This document shows, piece after piece, positions 53,018-61,530 of a DNA stretch of 64,000 nucleotides. The notes beneath the pieces were generated by a model, which was not told the origin of the DNA, did not search any database, and worked only from the letters and a program-made list of their open reading frames with translations. Each line of letters starts with the position of its first letter. The first letter of the stretch is position 1. Both the position numbers and the translations under genes were made by a program. This DNA comes from Marinobacterium mangrovicola (GTDB taxonomy: Bacteria > Pseudomonadota > Gammaproteobacteria > Pseudomonadales > Balneatricaceae), in the NCBI RefSeq assembly GCF_004339595.1, contig NZ_SMFU01000014.1, positions 150,597-214,596 on the forward strand. Reading direction: 5' to 3'.

Positions 53018-54073
53018 TCAGGACTGCTTGGCCTGCAGGGCATATTTCTCGATTAACATCTGCGCCTTGTTATAAAGTCCTTCGGCATCATATCCGTCGT
53101 CAGACATCTGCTGCTTCCACTCCTCGATCGCAGGCTGCATCGCCTTTTCCCAGCTGTTGCGCTCGTCCATACTCAGCTCGTAGAAGCTGTTCTCCTCTTT
53201 CACCGCTTCTTCGCGGGCGATGCCCTCATACTTGTCGAACAGCGAGCCGATATGCCCTGCCAGCTCGATACCGGAGTTATCGTCGATCACCTTCTGCAGG
53301 TCCGGCGGCAGTGACTCGTAGGAGTCTTTGTTCATGGAGAAGATAAAGAACTGGGTGTAGAGACCGCGATCGCCCGGGATTTCGGTGTGATGTTCCACCA
53401 GCTGATGAATCTTCATCGACGCTACTACTTCAAACGGCAGCACCGCGATATCGAGTACGCCCTTCGACAGCGCGCTGGCCATCTGGGTCACCGGCATGAA
53501 CACGGAGTTGGTGCCGTAGGGGGAGAACGCCTCCGCCATCAGCTTATTGGGCGCACGGAAATTAGTGCCGTCCAGGTCAGTCCCTGTCTGAACAGGATTT
53601 TCGCGGGAGTGCAGAGAGCCCGGGGCATGGGTATGCATCGCCAACAGATGGACATCACCCAGCTCGTCACCCATCTCCGCTTCGGCGTACTCCTGCAGCG
53701 CCATACTGGTGGCTTCAGCGTTGGCCGGAATAAACGGCAGCTCGAACGCGGTCGCTTTAGGGAAGCGCCCTGGGGTATAGCCGCCTACGGTCCAGCTGAT
53801 ATCGACAATCCCCTTACGGGCCTGATCATAGAGATGGGGCGGTTTCCCGCCGAGCTGCATCGCCGGGTAGATCTCTATATCGATCCGCCCATTGGATTCC
53901 TGTTCTATCTTCTCAGCCCAGGGGGCGAGAAACTCGGCGTGTGGCATCGCCATGGGTGGCAGCATGTGATGCAGCTTGAACGTATACTCCGCATCCGCTG
54001 CGTAACTCTGAAGCGGCGTACTCAAACCAGCGACCGACAGCGCCAGCGCTGCCGTTATTGTTCTTAGATGCAT
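53018..54073 (-). CDS. dctP: TRAP transporter substrate-binding protein, DctP type (copy 2)
   Basis: I place the start at the ATG 54073 (a GTG 12 nt upstream is possible), giving 351 residues with signal peptide (TITAALALSVAGLSTPLQSY-AA). Nearly every conserved block of copy 1 is present: TFKLHHMLPPMAMPHAEFLA, SNGRIDIEIYPAMQLGGKPP, DISWTVGGYTPGRFPKATAF, GTNFRAPNKLMAEA and DDNSGIELAGHIGS. It has no permease genes of its own, so it probably shares DctQM. A perfect 17-bp palindrome lies upstream. The pair looks like a tandem duplication that has since diverged, perhaps widening the substrate range. Confidence 0.88.
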   Translation of the reverse strand: MHLRTITAALALSVAGLSTPLQSYAADAEYTFKLHHMLPPMAMPHAEFLAPWAEKIEQESNGRIDIEIYPAMQLGGKPPHLYDQARKGIVDISWTVGGYTPGRFPKATAFELPFIPANAEATSMALQEYAEAEMGDELGDVHLLAMHTHAPGSLHSRENPVQTGTDLDGTNFRAPNKLMAEAFSPYGTNSVFMPVTQMASALSKGVLDIAVLPFEVVASMKIHQLVEHHTEIPGDRGLYTQFFIFSMNKDSYESLPPDLQKVIDDNSGIELAGHIGSLFDKYEGIAREEAVKEENSFYELSMDERNSWEKAMQPAIEEWKQQMSDDGYDAEGLYNKAQMLIEKYALQAKQS

Positions 54074-54177
54074 CTGTTCTCTCACTTTTTATTTTTATCG
54101 ACCGGCATCCACCACTTGAGAGGCGTTTGCTGCCAGCAGGTTGGGTTGGCGCTAAGGCTCTCGCTACAAAGCCTTAT

Positions 54178-54194
54178 TGTTTAGTACCTAAACA
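54178..54194. promoter_or_regulatory. Perfect 17-bp palindrome upstream of dctP copy 2
   Basis: TGTTTAG-TAC-CTAAACA with 7-bp perfect arms, 105 bp before the dctP start in an AT-rich promoter-like stretch. It is the best candidate MarR operator of the cluster. Confidence 0.65.
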
Positions 54195-54247
54195 TATTTA
54201 AAATTAAAATATTTTTCTATAAACAATAAGTCGAAGCCCCGGCCGTT

Positions 54248-54736
54248 TCACTGCTTCGCCTCGGTAGATGGCCCGGCAAGCGCCACACGCTTTAACAGCC
54301 CCACAAACTGCTGATGCTCTTCTGCCGTCAGCATTGAGAAGAATTCTTCGTTGTGATCCCAGGCGCGCCCCGCCACCCGGTCGCGGAACACCTTGCCGGC
54401 ACTGGTCAGGAACAACGCATTAGAACGGCGATCGGTTTCCGAGGGCTTGCGCTCTATGAGGCCGCGCTTCTCCAGTTTATCGACGATCGCCACCATCGCC
54501 GAACGATCGTTGCCTATCGCCTTTGCAACAGCCGTCTGGGTCAAACCCGGATTGCAGCCAACCACCTCAAGCACGCCAAACAGGCCAGGGGTGATATCAA
54601 ACTCATCGAAGAAAAAGCAGCGAATGTTCTTGTAGGTGTTGAGCTGGGCCCAGCGCAACCAGTATCCAGTTAGCTCGTTGAGGATGCCGAAATCGACCTC
54701 GCCCAATTTAAGGGCTTGATTATCAGATGCTTTCAC
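54248..54736 (-). CDS. MarR-family regulator (second of two paralogs)
   Basis: A 162-residue MarR protein closely similar to the one at 49177. Shared parts are PGLFGVLEVV, CNPGLTQTAVAKAIGNDRSA, MVAIVDKLEKRGLIERKPSE and the wing TDRRSNALFLTSAG. It is divergent from the CoA-transferase operon, with a 270-bp control region containing a TTAAACA half-site (54904-54920). The position suggests that it represses the catabolic genes and is released by a CoA thioester. Confidence 0.86.
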   Translation of the reverse strand: MKASDNQALKLGEVDFGILNELTGYWLRWAQLNTYKNIRCFFFDEFDITPGLFGVLEVVGCNPGLTQTAVAKAIGNDRSAMVAIVDKLEKRGLIERKPSETDRRSNALFLTSAGKVFRDRVAGRAWDHNEEFFSMLTAEEHQQFVGLLKRVALAGPSTEAKQ

Positions 54737-54903
54737 GTGAGATCCGTCACTCTTGTTATTTTTTCAAAGCCAGGAACAGGTCCGCCGACTGTGTCGTGGT
54801 ACAAACACACTAGTTTGATACATAAACTATTATTAGTATCAATTTGTGTATTTGGCTATCTTCTTACCACAGCCTTGGCCAGGATTAGATTAGACTTTAC
54901 AAT

Positions 54904-54920
54904 AGTTGCACACTTAAACA
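54904..54920. promoter_or_regulatory. Candidate MarR operator before the CoA-transferase gene
   Basis: AGTTGCACACTTAAACA; its reverse complement begins TGTTTAA like the other sites. Imperfect dyad, 85 bp before the start codon. Confidence 0.35.
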
Positions 54921-55005
54921 ATTAGCGCTATAAACCACATCATACGAACGATCACAACCCGCACCCGCCCCCTGCGGCGACCCCGACAATAAAAAGGTTT
55001 CGTTG

Positions 55006-56568
55006 ATGAAAAAACTGATTACCGCCGACCAGGCCGCTGGCCTGATCAACGATGGTGACACCGTCGCCTGGACCACCATCGGCATGTCCTACTTCGCCGA
55101 AGAGATCGCTCAGGCGCTGGAAAAGCGCTTTGTCGAAACCGGCTCACCGAAGAACATCACCCCCGTCCATGACTGCGGTTGCGGCAACGGCCAGGAAGCC
55201 GGCATGGCTCACCTCGCCTACGAAGGCCTCACCAAACGTCTGGTCAGCGGCCATACCGGCCAGGCGCCGAAGATGGCGCAGATGGTTGCCGACAACAAAA
55301 TCGAAGCCTACCTGCTGCCCCAGGGCGTGCTGGCTACTCTCTGGCGCCAGATCGCCGGCCACAAACCGGGCGTTATCACCAAGGTCGGCATGGGCACCTA
55401 CGTGGACCCCCGCCTGCAGGGCGGCAAGGTTACCAACAAGACCACTGAAGATATGGTCAAGCTGATCGAGATCGAAGGTGAAGAGTGGCTGCTGTATAAA
55501 AGCTTCCCGGTGAACGTGGCGATCATCCGCGCGACTACCGCCGACGAGAACGGCAACCTCACCGTAGAAGAGGAAGCGCAGATCAGCGAAGCCCTGCCGA
55601 TGGCGCAGGCTGCGCACAACACCGGCGGTATCGTTATCGCCCAGGTCAAACACCTGGCCGAAGCCCACAGCCTGCACCCGAAAGATGTGAAGATCCCGGG
55701 CGCGCTGGTCGACTACGTGGTCGTCGCGAAGCCGGAAAACCACAAGCAGACCATCACCACCGAATACAACCCAGGCCTGGCCGGTAACAGCCGTGTCCCG
55801 CTGGGTGCGATCCCGCCCATGGCTTTCAGCGAGCGCAAACTGATCGCCCGCCGCGCCGCCATGGAGCTACGTCCTGACACCCTGGTGAACCTGGGTATCG
55901 GCGTGCCCGACGGCATCGCCTCGGTAGCTGCAGAAGAAGGTGTTGTAAAGCAGTTTACCCTGACCACCGAGCTTGGCACCTACGGCGGCATCCCCGCTTC
56001 CGGTGGTGACTTCGGCGCAGCCTGGAACGCCGACGCGATCATCGAACATCACGCCCAATTCGATTTCTATGACGGCGGCGGTCTGGATATCGCCTTCCTC
56101 GGCCTTGCCCAGGCAGATACCAAGGGCAACCTGAACGTCAGCAAGTTCGGCCCCAAGGTGGTCGGCCCAGGTGGCTTTATCAACATCACCCAGACCGCCA
56201 AAAAAGTGGTGTTCTGCGGCACCCTGACCGCTGGCGCCAAGTTCGCGTTCAGCAGTGATGGTCTGCAGATCACTCAAGAAGGCAAAGCGAAGAAGTTCGT
56301 CGAGTCCGTAGACCAGATCACCTTCAGCGGCGATATCGCCTTGCAGAACAAGCAGCCGGTGGTCTACATCACCGAGCGCGCCGTGTTCGAACTGCGCGAA
56401 GGCGGCATCACCCTGACCGAAATCGCACCGGGTCTGGATCTGGAGAAGGACGTTTTGGCCGCCATGGACTTCCGTCCGCAGATCGCCGACGACCTTAAAA
56501 CCATGCCGATTGAGCTGTTCCAGGAATCCTGGGGTGGCCTGAAGCAGATCATGGCTGACGCAGAATAA
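55006..56568 (+). CDS. Acyl-CoA:carboxylate CoA-transferase (YdiF-like family I)
   Basis: A 520-residue fused alpha-beta CoA-transferase (the frame begins TTG-ATG; I use the ATG at 55006). The N-half starts KKLITADQAAGLINDGDTVA with the VGMGTYVDPRLQGGK segment. The C-half has the TTELGTYGGIPASG stretch that should carry the catalytic Glu, plus GGFINITQTAKKVVFCGTLT. Family I enzymes move CoA between acyl-CoAs and free acids such as acetate or propionate. As first gene of the plus-strand catabolic run it may activate the imported acid. A GG-rich Shine-Dalgarno is weak (AAAAGG). Confidence 0.82.
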   Translation: MKKLITADQAAGLINDGDTVAWTTIGMSYFAEEIAQALEKRFVETGSPKNITPVHDCGCGNGQEAGMAHLAYEGLTKRLVSGHTGQAPKMAQMVADNKIEAYLLPQGVLATLWRQIAGHKPGVITKVGMGTYVDPRLQGGKVTNKTTEDMVKLIEIEGEEWLLYKSFPVNVAIIRATTADENGNLTVEEEAQISEALPMAQAAHNTGGIVIAQVKHLAEAHSLHPKDVKIPGALVDYVVVAKPENHKQTITTEYNPGLAGNSRVPLGAIPPMAFSERKLIARRAAMELRPDTLVNLGIGVPDGIASVAAEEGVVKQFTLTTELGTYGGIPASGGDFGAAWNADAIIEHHAQFDFYDGGGLDIAFLGLAQADTKGNLNVSKFGPKVVGPGGFINITQTAKKVVFCGTLTAGAKFAFSSDGLQITQEGKAKKFVESVDQITFSGDIALQNKQPVVYITERAVFELREGGITLTEIAPGLDLEKDVLAAMDFRPQIADDLKTMPIELFQESWGGLKQIMADAE

Positions 56569-56599
56569 TCGCTACAGAAAAAATAACAGGAGCGAAAAG

Positions 56600-57808
56600 A
56601 TGTCTCTGAACAACGTTGAGATCCCCTACGGCGCCTATTGGTCCACCCCGTTCACCAAGTGGCAGGGTAGCCTTCAGCACCTGCACGCGATGAAATTCGC
56701 CGCCTGGGTCGCCAAGAGCGAACTGGCCAAGCGCGATATCGATCCGACCAGCTTTGACTCCGGCGTACTGGGCATGACCAACGCCCAGTACCAGTCGTTC
56801 TACGGCGCGCCCTGGCCGCTCTACGAGATCGGCGCCACCAAGACCCCTGGCCATATGCTGAGCCAGGTCTGCGCCACCGGCGTTCGTGGCCTGTTCGCCA
56901 GCGCCTCCGAAATCGCGCTGGGCATGGCTGAAACCTCATTGCTACTGACGGCAGACCGCTGCTCCAACGGTGCCCACATCTACTACCCGGCACCGGGCGG
57001 CCCCGGTGGTTATGGCCAGTCGGAAGACCAGGTCACCTATAACATGCAGCACGACGCCATCGCCGGTCACTCCATGATCCAGACCGGTGAAAACGTGGCG
57101 AAGAAATTTGCCATCACCCGTGAAGAGCTGGATGCCGTCGCCCTGCGTCGCTATGAACAGTACCAGGCTGCCCTGGCCGACGATCAGGCGTTCCAGAAAC
57201 GCTACATGACCCTGCCGTTCAGCGTGCCGGCCGCGAACTTCCGCAAGGAGGCCGCCGTTCTGACCGCTGACGAGGGTGTCTTCCCGATGACCGCCGAGGG
57301 CCTGGCCAAGCTGCGCCCGGTCAACGAAGGCGGCGTCGTTACCTTCGGCAACATGACCCACCCGGCGGATGGTAACGCCTCTGTGGTGCTGACCACTGCC
57401 GACAAGGCACAGGCCTACGCCACCGACGCCAGCATTCGCATCAAGGTGTGCGGCTTCGGTCAGTCCCGCACCGACCTGGCTCACATGCCGGAAGCCCCCA
57501 TTGAAGCTGCCAACAACGCGCTGAAAATGGCCGGCATCGATGTGAAAGAGGTCAAGGCGATCAAGACTCACAACCCGTTCGCCGTGAACGACGTCGCCTT
57601 TGCCAAGGCCACCGGCGTCGACGTGATGAACATGAACAACTACGGCTGCTCCATGATCTGGGGTCACCCCCAGGGACCGACCGGCATGCGCGCGATCATC
57701 GAGATGATCGAGGAACTGGTAATCCTGGGCGGCGGTTACGGCCTGTTCACCGGCTGTGCCGGCGGCGACCAGGGCATGGCGGTGGTTATCCACGTCAGCG
57801 ACCGCTGA
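56600..57808 (+). CDS. Thiolase family protein (SCP2/acetyl-CoA acyltransferase type)
   Basis: A 402-residue thiolase fold. The nucleophilic Cys is in HMLSQVCATGVRGLFASASE. The HNPF motif (IKTHNPFAVND) takes the place of the NEAFA of classical thiolases, and the second Cys is in LFTGCAGGDQGMAVVIHV. It would cleave the 3-ketoacyl-CoA made by the SDR. It starts 32 nt after the CoA-transferase behind AGGAG, so the two form one unit; a hairpin follows. Confidence 0.82.
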   Translation: MSLNNVEIPYGAYWSTPFTKWQGSLQHLHAMKFAAWVAKSELAKRDIDPTSFDSGVLGMTNAQYQSFYGAPWPLYEIGATKTPGHMLSQVCATGVRGLFASASEIALGMAETSLLLTADRCSNGAHIYYPAPGGPGGYGQSEDQVTYNMQHDAIAGHSMIQTGENVAKKFAITREELDAVALRRYEQYQAALADDQAFQKRYMTLPFSVPAANFRKEAAVLTADEGVFPMTAEGLAKLRPVNEGGVVTFGNMTHPADGNASVVLTTADKAQAYATDASIRIKVCGFGQSRTDLAHMPEAPIEAANNALKMAGIDVKEVKAIKTHNPFAVNDVAFAKATGVDVMNMNNYGCSMIWGHPQGPTGMRAIIEMIEELVILGGGYGLFTGCAGGDQGMAVVIHVSDR

Positions 57809-57832
57809 TAGCCGATCCAACGCATGGACACG

Positions 57833-57866
57833 CGCCACAGCCCGGACCTGTTTCCGGCCTGTGGCG
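57833..57866 (+). terminator. Hairpin after the thiolase gene
   Basis: CGCCACAG (57833-57840) pairs with CTGTGGCG (57859-57866), with an inner CCGG/CCGG pairing. No clear T-tract follows, so it may end or only stabilise the transcript. Confidence 0.55.
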
Positions 57867-57952
57867 TTCATCGTTTAGGGCCGGACGGCCACATAAGCGG
57901 TGCAAACTATTCTTTAGTCGAAATATCCGCACAAACTGTTTGAAATAACATT

Positions 57953-57969
57953 TGTTGTGAGTTACAACT
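57953..57969. promoter_or_regulatory. Candidate MarR operator before the crotonase gene
   Basis: TGTTGTGAGTTACAACT: arms GTTGT and ACAAC, in an AT-rich stretch 95 bp upstream of the start. Related in layout to the sites at 52811 and 54904. Confidence 0.4.
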
Positions 57970-58063
57970 ATTATCAACACAAACAAGACTGGTTCGAGCT
58001 AGTCGGGAGCATCCAAAGGACAGCCCGAGCCATCAACCAGAAAAAGAAGAAGAGGCAAAACAC

Positions 58064-58825
58064 ATGAGTGAATATCGTCACCTGACATTCTTGGTCGAGG
58101 ACGGCATTGGCCACCTGACACTGAACCGTCCTGAAAAGAAGAACGCCATCAACGATGCCCTCTGCCTCGAAATCGAAGATGTGTTCCGTAACCTGCCCCA
58201 GGGCCTGAAGGTCATCCTGTTCTCCGGTAACGGCCCCGAGTTCTGCTCCGGCCTGGACCTGTCCGAGCACACCGCCCGCGAACCGTTCGAAGTGGTTCAA
58301 CACTCACGCATGTGGCACCGCGTATTCAGCTATATCCGCAACTCCGGTATCCCGGTGGTTGCCGCCATGCACGGCGCCGTGATCGGCGGCGGTCTGGAAC
58401 TGGCGATCTGCGCTCACGTGCGAGTTTCTGACGAAACTACCTTCTACCGTCTGCCGGAAGGCCGTCACGGTATCTTCGTCGGTGGCGGGGCTTCCGTGAA
58501 CGTGGCCCGCGTCATCGGCGCCAGCCGCATGACCGAAATGATGCTGACCGGCCGCACCGTGAAGGCGGAAGAAGGCGAGCGTCTCGGTCTGGCGCACTAC
58601 GTGGTCGAGAAAGGCGCGGCACTGGAAAAAGCCAAAGAGCTGGCTGCCACCATCGCCACTAACTCCAGCTACTCCAACTGGGCCATGGCTACCGGCCTCT
58701 CCCGCATCGACAGTATGTCTGCCGACGACGGTCTGTATACCGAATCCCTGATCACCGGTATCACCCAGAGCAGCGGCGAAGTGAAAGAGCGTATCGACGC
58801 CTTCCTTAACCGCAAAAAGTCATAA
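58064..58825 (+). CDS. Enoyl-CoA hydratase/isomerase (crotonase family)
   Basis: A 253-residue crotonase. Oxyanion-hole segments are ILFSGNGPEFCSGLDLSEHT and AAMHGAVIGGGLELAICAHV, then FYRLPEGRHGIFVGGGASVN, where a Glu catalyst is expected. It would hydrate the 2-enoyl-CoA from the acyl-CoA dehydrogenase. It opens a second plus-strand unit (crotonase-SDR-dehydrogenase-ligase-thioesterase-etfB) after a hairpin and its own AT-rich promoter region. Confidence 0.85.
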   Translation: MSEYRHLTFLVEDGIGHLTLNRPEKKNAINDALCLEIEDVFRNLPQGLKVILFSGNGPEFCSGLDLSEHTAREPFEVVQHSRMWHRVFSYIRNSGIPVVAAMHGAVIGGGLELAICAHVRVSDETTFYRLPEGRHGIFVGGGASVNVARVIGASRMTEMMLTGRTVKAEEGERLGLAHYVVEKGAALEKAKELAATIATNSSYSNWAMATGLSRIDSMSADDGLYTESLITGITQSSGEVKERIDAFLNRKKS

Positions 58826-58876
58826 CACGCCCCAACACAACCGTACCCCTAGCCAGAATAACAAGAGGACCCGAGC

Positions 58877-59644
58877 ATGAATTTTCAGGATCGCCACTTC
58901 ATCGTCACAGGCGCCAGCTCCGGTATCGGCGAAGCTGTAGCCCGCCGTCTGCACTCCCTTGGCGCCAAGGTTAGCCTGGCCGACATCAATGAAGAGAACG
59001 GCGAGAAGGTCGCTGCCTCCATGGGCGAGCGCGCTCGCTTCCAGCGTACCGATATCTCCGACGAAGCCTCCGCACAGAGCTGCATGGACAGCGCCGTTGA
59101 AGCCTTCGGCCCGATCAATGGCCTGGTCAACTGCGCCGGCATCCCGGGTGCAGAGCGTGTTGTTGGTCGCGAAGGTCCTCACCGCCTGGGTACCTTTGAG
59201 CGTGCCCTGCGCGTCAACCTGATGGGCACTTTCAACATGATCCGTCTGGCTGCCGACAAGATGCAGAACAACGAGCCAGGTGAAGACAACGAGCGCGGCG
59301 TCATCATCAACACCGCTTCCGTGGCCGCCTTTGACGGCCAGATCGGCCAGGCCGCCTACTCCGCTTCCAAAGGCGGCGTCTGCGCCATGACCCTGCCGAT
59401 CGCCCGCGAATTGGCCCGTTTCGGTATTCGTGTGCTGACTATCGCACCGGGTATCTTCAAGACCCCAATGATGGATGTCCTGCCGGAAGAGGTTCAGCAG
59501 TCTCTCGGTCAGTCCGTGCCCTTCCCGCAGCGTCTCGGCAATCCGGACGAGTTTGCGTCACTGGCTCAGCACATCATTGAAAACCGCATGCTTAACGGCG
59601 AGGTGATCCGCCTCGACGGCGCCATCCGCATGGCCGCCAAGTAA
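58877..59644 (+). CDS. SDR-family 3-hydroxyacyl-CoA dehydrogenase (HSD10-like)
   Basis: A 255-residue short-chain dehydrogenase. The NAD site is [40 protein letters not shown] with K gives the Ser-Tyr-Lys catalytic set. [20 protein letters not shown] and [18 protein letters not shown] are typical of the HSD10-type hydroxyacyl-CoA dehydrogenases. It oxidises the 3-hydroxyacyl-CoA for the thiolase. Operon spacing is 51 nt after crotonase and 18 nt before the dehydrogenase. Confidence 0.86.
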   Translation: MNFQDRHFIVTGASSGIGEAVARRLHSLGAKVSLADINEENGEKVAASMGERARFQRTDISDEASAQSCMDSAVEAFGPINGLVNCAGIPGAERVVGREGPHRLGTFERALRVNLMGTFNMIRLAADKMQNNEPGEDNERGVIINTASVAAFDGQIGQAAYSASKGGVCAMTLPIARELARFGIRVLTIAPGIFKTPMMDVLPEEVQQSLGQSVPFPQRLGNPDEFASLAQHIIENRMLNGEVIRLDGAIRMAAK

Positions 59645-59662
59645 GCAGCGAAGGAGTTCAGC

Positions 59663-61438
59663 ATGAGTCTGTATCAGGCACCATTGAAAGATATGCAGCT
59701 GTTGCTCCAGCATGCGCTGGAACGCACCGGTGTTCGCGATCTTCCCGAATTTGCCGATTTCGATGACGAACTGATCGGCGCGGTTTTGGACGAAGCGGGC
59801 AAGTTTGCCAATGGCGAACTGGCTCCGCTCAACAGCGTCGGCGACACCCAGGGCTGCCGTTTTGAAGATGGCAAGGTGATCACCCCGGACGGCTGGAAGG
59901 AAGCCTACCAGCAGTTCACCGAGTCCGGCTGGACCGGGCTGGCACTGCCGGAAGAGTTCGGCGGCCAGTCCCTGCCGAAGTTTATCGCCCAGCCGGTGAA
60001 TGAGATGTGGCTGTCAGCAAACCTGGGCTTCATCATGTTCCATGCGCTGACCCAGGGTTGCAGCGAGATTCTTCTGCACTTCGGTAGCGACGAGCAGAAA
60101 GCCCGCTACCTGGAGCCAATGATCTCCGGGCAGTGGACAGTGGCTATGGCTCTGACCGAACCTAATGCAGGCTCAGACCTGGGCTCCTTGACCACTAAGG
60201 CGATCCCCCAGGGTGACGGCCGCTACCTGATCAAGGGACAGAAGATCTTTATCACCTACGGTGACCACGATCTTACCGAAAACATCGTCCACTTCGTGCT
60301 GGCCCGTACCCCCGACGCACCCGCCGGAAGCCGCGGTATTTCGCTGTTCGCCGTACCCAAGTACCGCATCGAAGCCGACGGTTCCGTGGGTGAATCCAAC
60401 GATGTGGCCTGCACCGGTATCGAGCATAAAACCGGCCTGCACGGCAGCCCCACCTGCTCCATCAGCTATGGCGACAACGATGCCTGCTACGGCGAGCTGA
60501 TCGGTGAAGAAAACCGTGGTCTGATGGCGATGTTCATCCTGATGAACGAAGCACGTCTGAGCTGCGGCATGCAAGGCGTCGGCTTCGGTGAAGTAGGCTT
60601 CCAGCGGGCGCTGGAGTACAGCCAGGAACGCACCCAGGGCTCAGATTTCCGCACCGGTGAGCGCACGCTGATCGCTAACCACCCGGATGTCGCACGTATG
60701 CTGCTGTCGATCCGTTCGGAAGTGATGGGGCTGCGTTCACTCGGCTACCTGATCGCCGCGATGATCGACAAGTCCGAACAGTGTGAGGCCGAGGAAAGCC
60801 AGGCACTGAAAGCACGTATCGCCCTGCTGACCCCGGTTTTCAAGGGCTGCGCCACCGAACGCGGTAACCTGATGGCAGGCACTACCATCCAGATCTTTGG
60901 CGGCATGGGCTTTGTTGAGGAGACCGGCGTTGCCCAGCTGATGCGCGATGCCCGTGCCAACACCATTTACGAAGGCACCACCGGTATTCAGGCCCGCGAC
61001 CTGGTATTCCGCAAGGTTCAGCTTGATAAGGGAGCAGCCCTCACTGCTCTGCTGGAAGATATCGATGCAGTTGCTGCACGACTGGCCGAGAGCGAATCAC
61101 TCGCCTCACTGGCCGAGCAGCTCAGCAGCGCGACCAGCCTGATGCGCGCCGCGATCGGCCAGATCATCGACAAGGATAATGCGGACCTGCTGCAGCTGAA
61201 TGCGGGTGGCGTTCCCTTTATGGACGCGCTGGGCACCCTGTGCTGCGCCTGGCAGCTGGCCGATATCGCACTGACCGCGGAAGGCAAAATTGCCCAGGGT
61301 GATGACCCCGATTACCACACCAACCTGGTCGCCCTGACGGAGTATTACTTCAGCTATTCGGTCCCCAACATCGAAGCTGGGCTGAAGACGTTCAAACAGG
61401 CACACCAGGGTGTGGGTCGCTACCGCTTCGATCTCTGA
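59663..61438 (+). CDS. Acyl-CoA dehydrogenase, long form with extra C-terminal domain
   Basis: A 591-residue flavoprotein, longer than a usual 380-400 residue acyl-CoA dehydrogenase. The N-terminal addition is SLYQAPLKDMQLLLQHALER. Flavin and substrate segments are VAMALTEPNAGSDLGSLTTK, FITYGDHDLTENIVHFVLAR and IQIFGGMGFVEETGVAQLMR, then ARANTIYEGTTGIQARDLVF with the catalytic base region. The about 110-residue C-terminal extension is shared with the DmdC/AcdB-type subgroup. Electrons go to the ETF, whose beta subunit gene follows downstream. Confidence 0.88.
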   Translation: MSLYQAPLKDMQLLLQHALERTGVRDLPEFADFDDELIGAVLDEAGKFANGELAPLNSVGDTQGCRFEDGKVITPDGWKEAYQQFTESGWTGLALPEEFGGQSLPKFIAQPVNEMWLSANLGFIMFHALTQGCSEILLHFGSDEQKARYLEPMISGQWTVAMALTEPNAGSDLGSLTTKAIPQGDGRYLIKGQKIFITYGDHDLTENIVHFVLARTPDAPAGSRGISLFAVPKYRIEADGSVGESNDVACTGIEHKTGLHGSPTCSISYGDNDACYGELIGEENRGLMAMFILMNEARLSCGMQGVGFGEVGFQRALEYSQERTQGSDFRTGERTLIANHPDVARMLLSIRSEVMGLRSLGYLIAAMIDKSEQCEAEESQALKARIALLTPVFKGCATERGNLMAGTTIQIFGGMGFVEETGVAQLMRDARANTIYEGTTGIQARDLVFRKVQLDKGAALTALLEDIDAVAARLAESESLASLAEQLSSATSLMRAAIGQIIDKDNADLLQLNAGGVPFMDALGTLCCAWQLADIALTAEGKIAQGDDPDYHTNLVALTEYYFSYSVPNIEAGLKTFKQAHQGVGRYRFDL

Positions 61439-61482
61439 GCGGCGCGCGACAGCAAAGATTAGAAAAACAAAAATTCTTAAAC

Positions 61483-61516
61483 CTCCGGCCGTGATAACTA
61501 AAAAAAACGGCCGGAG
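61483..61516 (+). promoter_or_regulatory. Hairpin overlapping the ligase ribosome-binding site
   Basis: CTCCGGCCGT (61483-61492) pairs with ACGGCCGGAG (61507-61516). The 3' arm ends in GGAG and runs into GAGGGAG, the Shine-Dalgarno of the ligase (ATG at 61531). The structure could partly hide the ribosome-binding site or act as a processing or pausing site. Confidence 0.5.
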
Positions 61517-61530
61517 AGGGAGAAACAACT

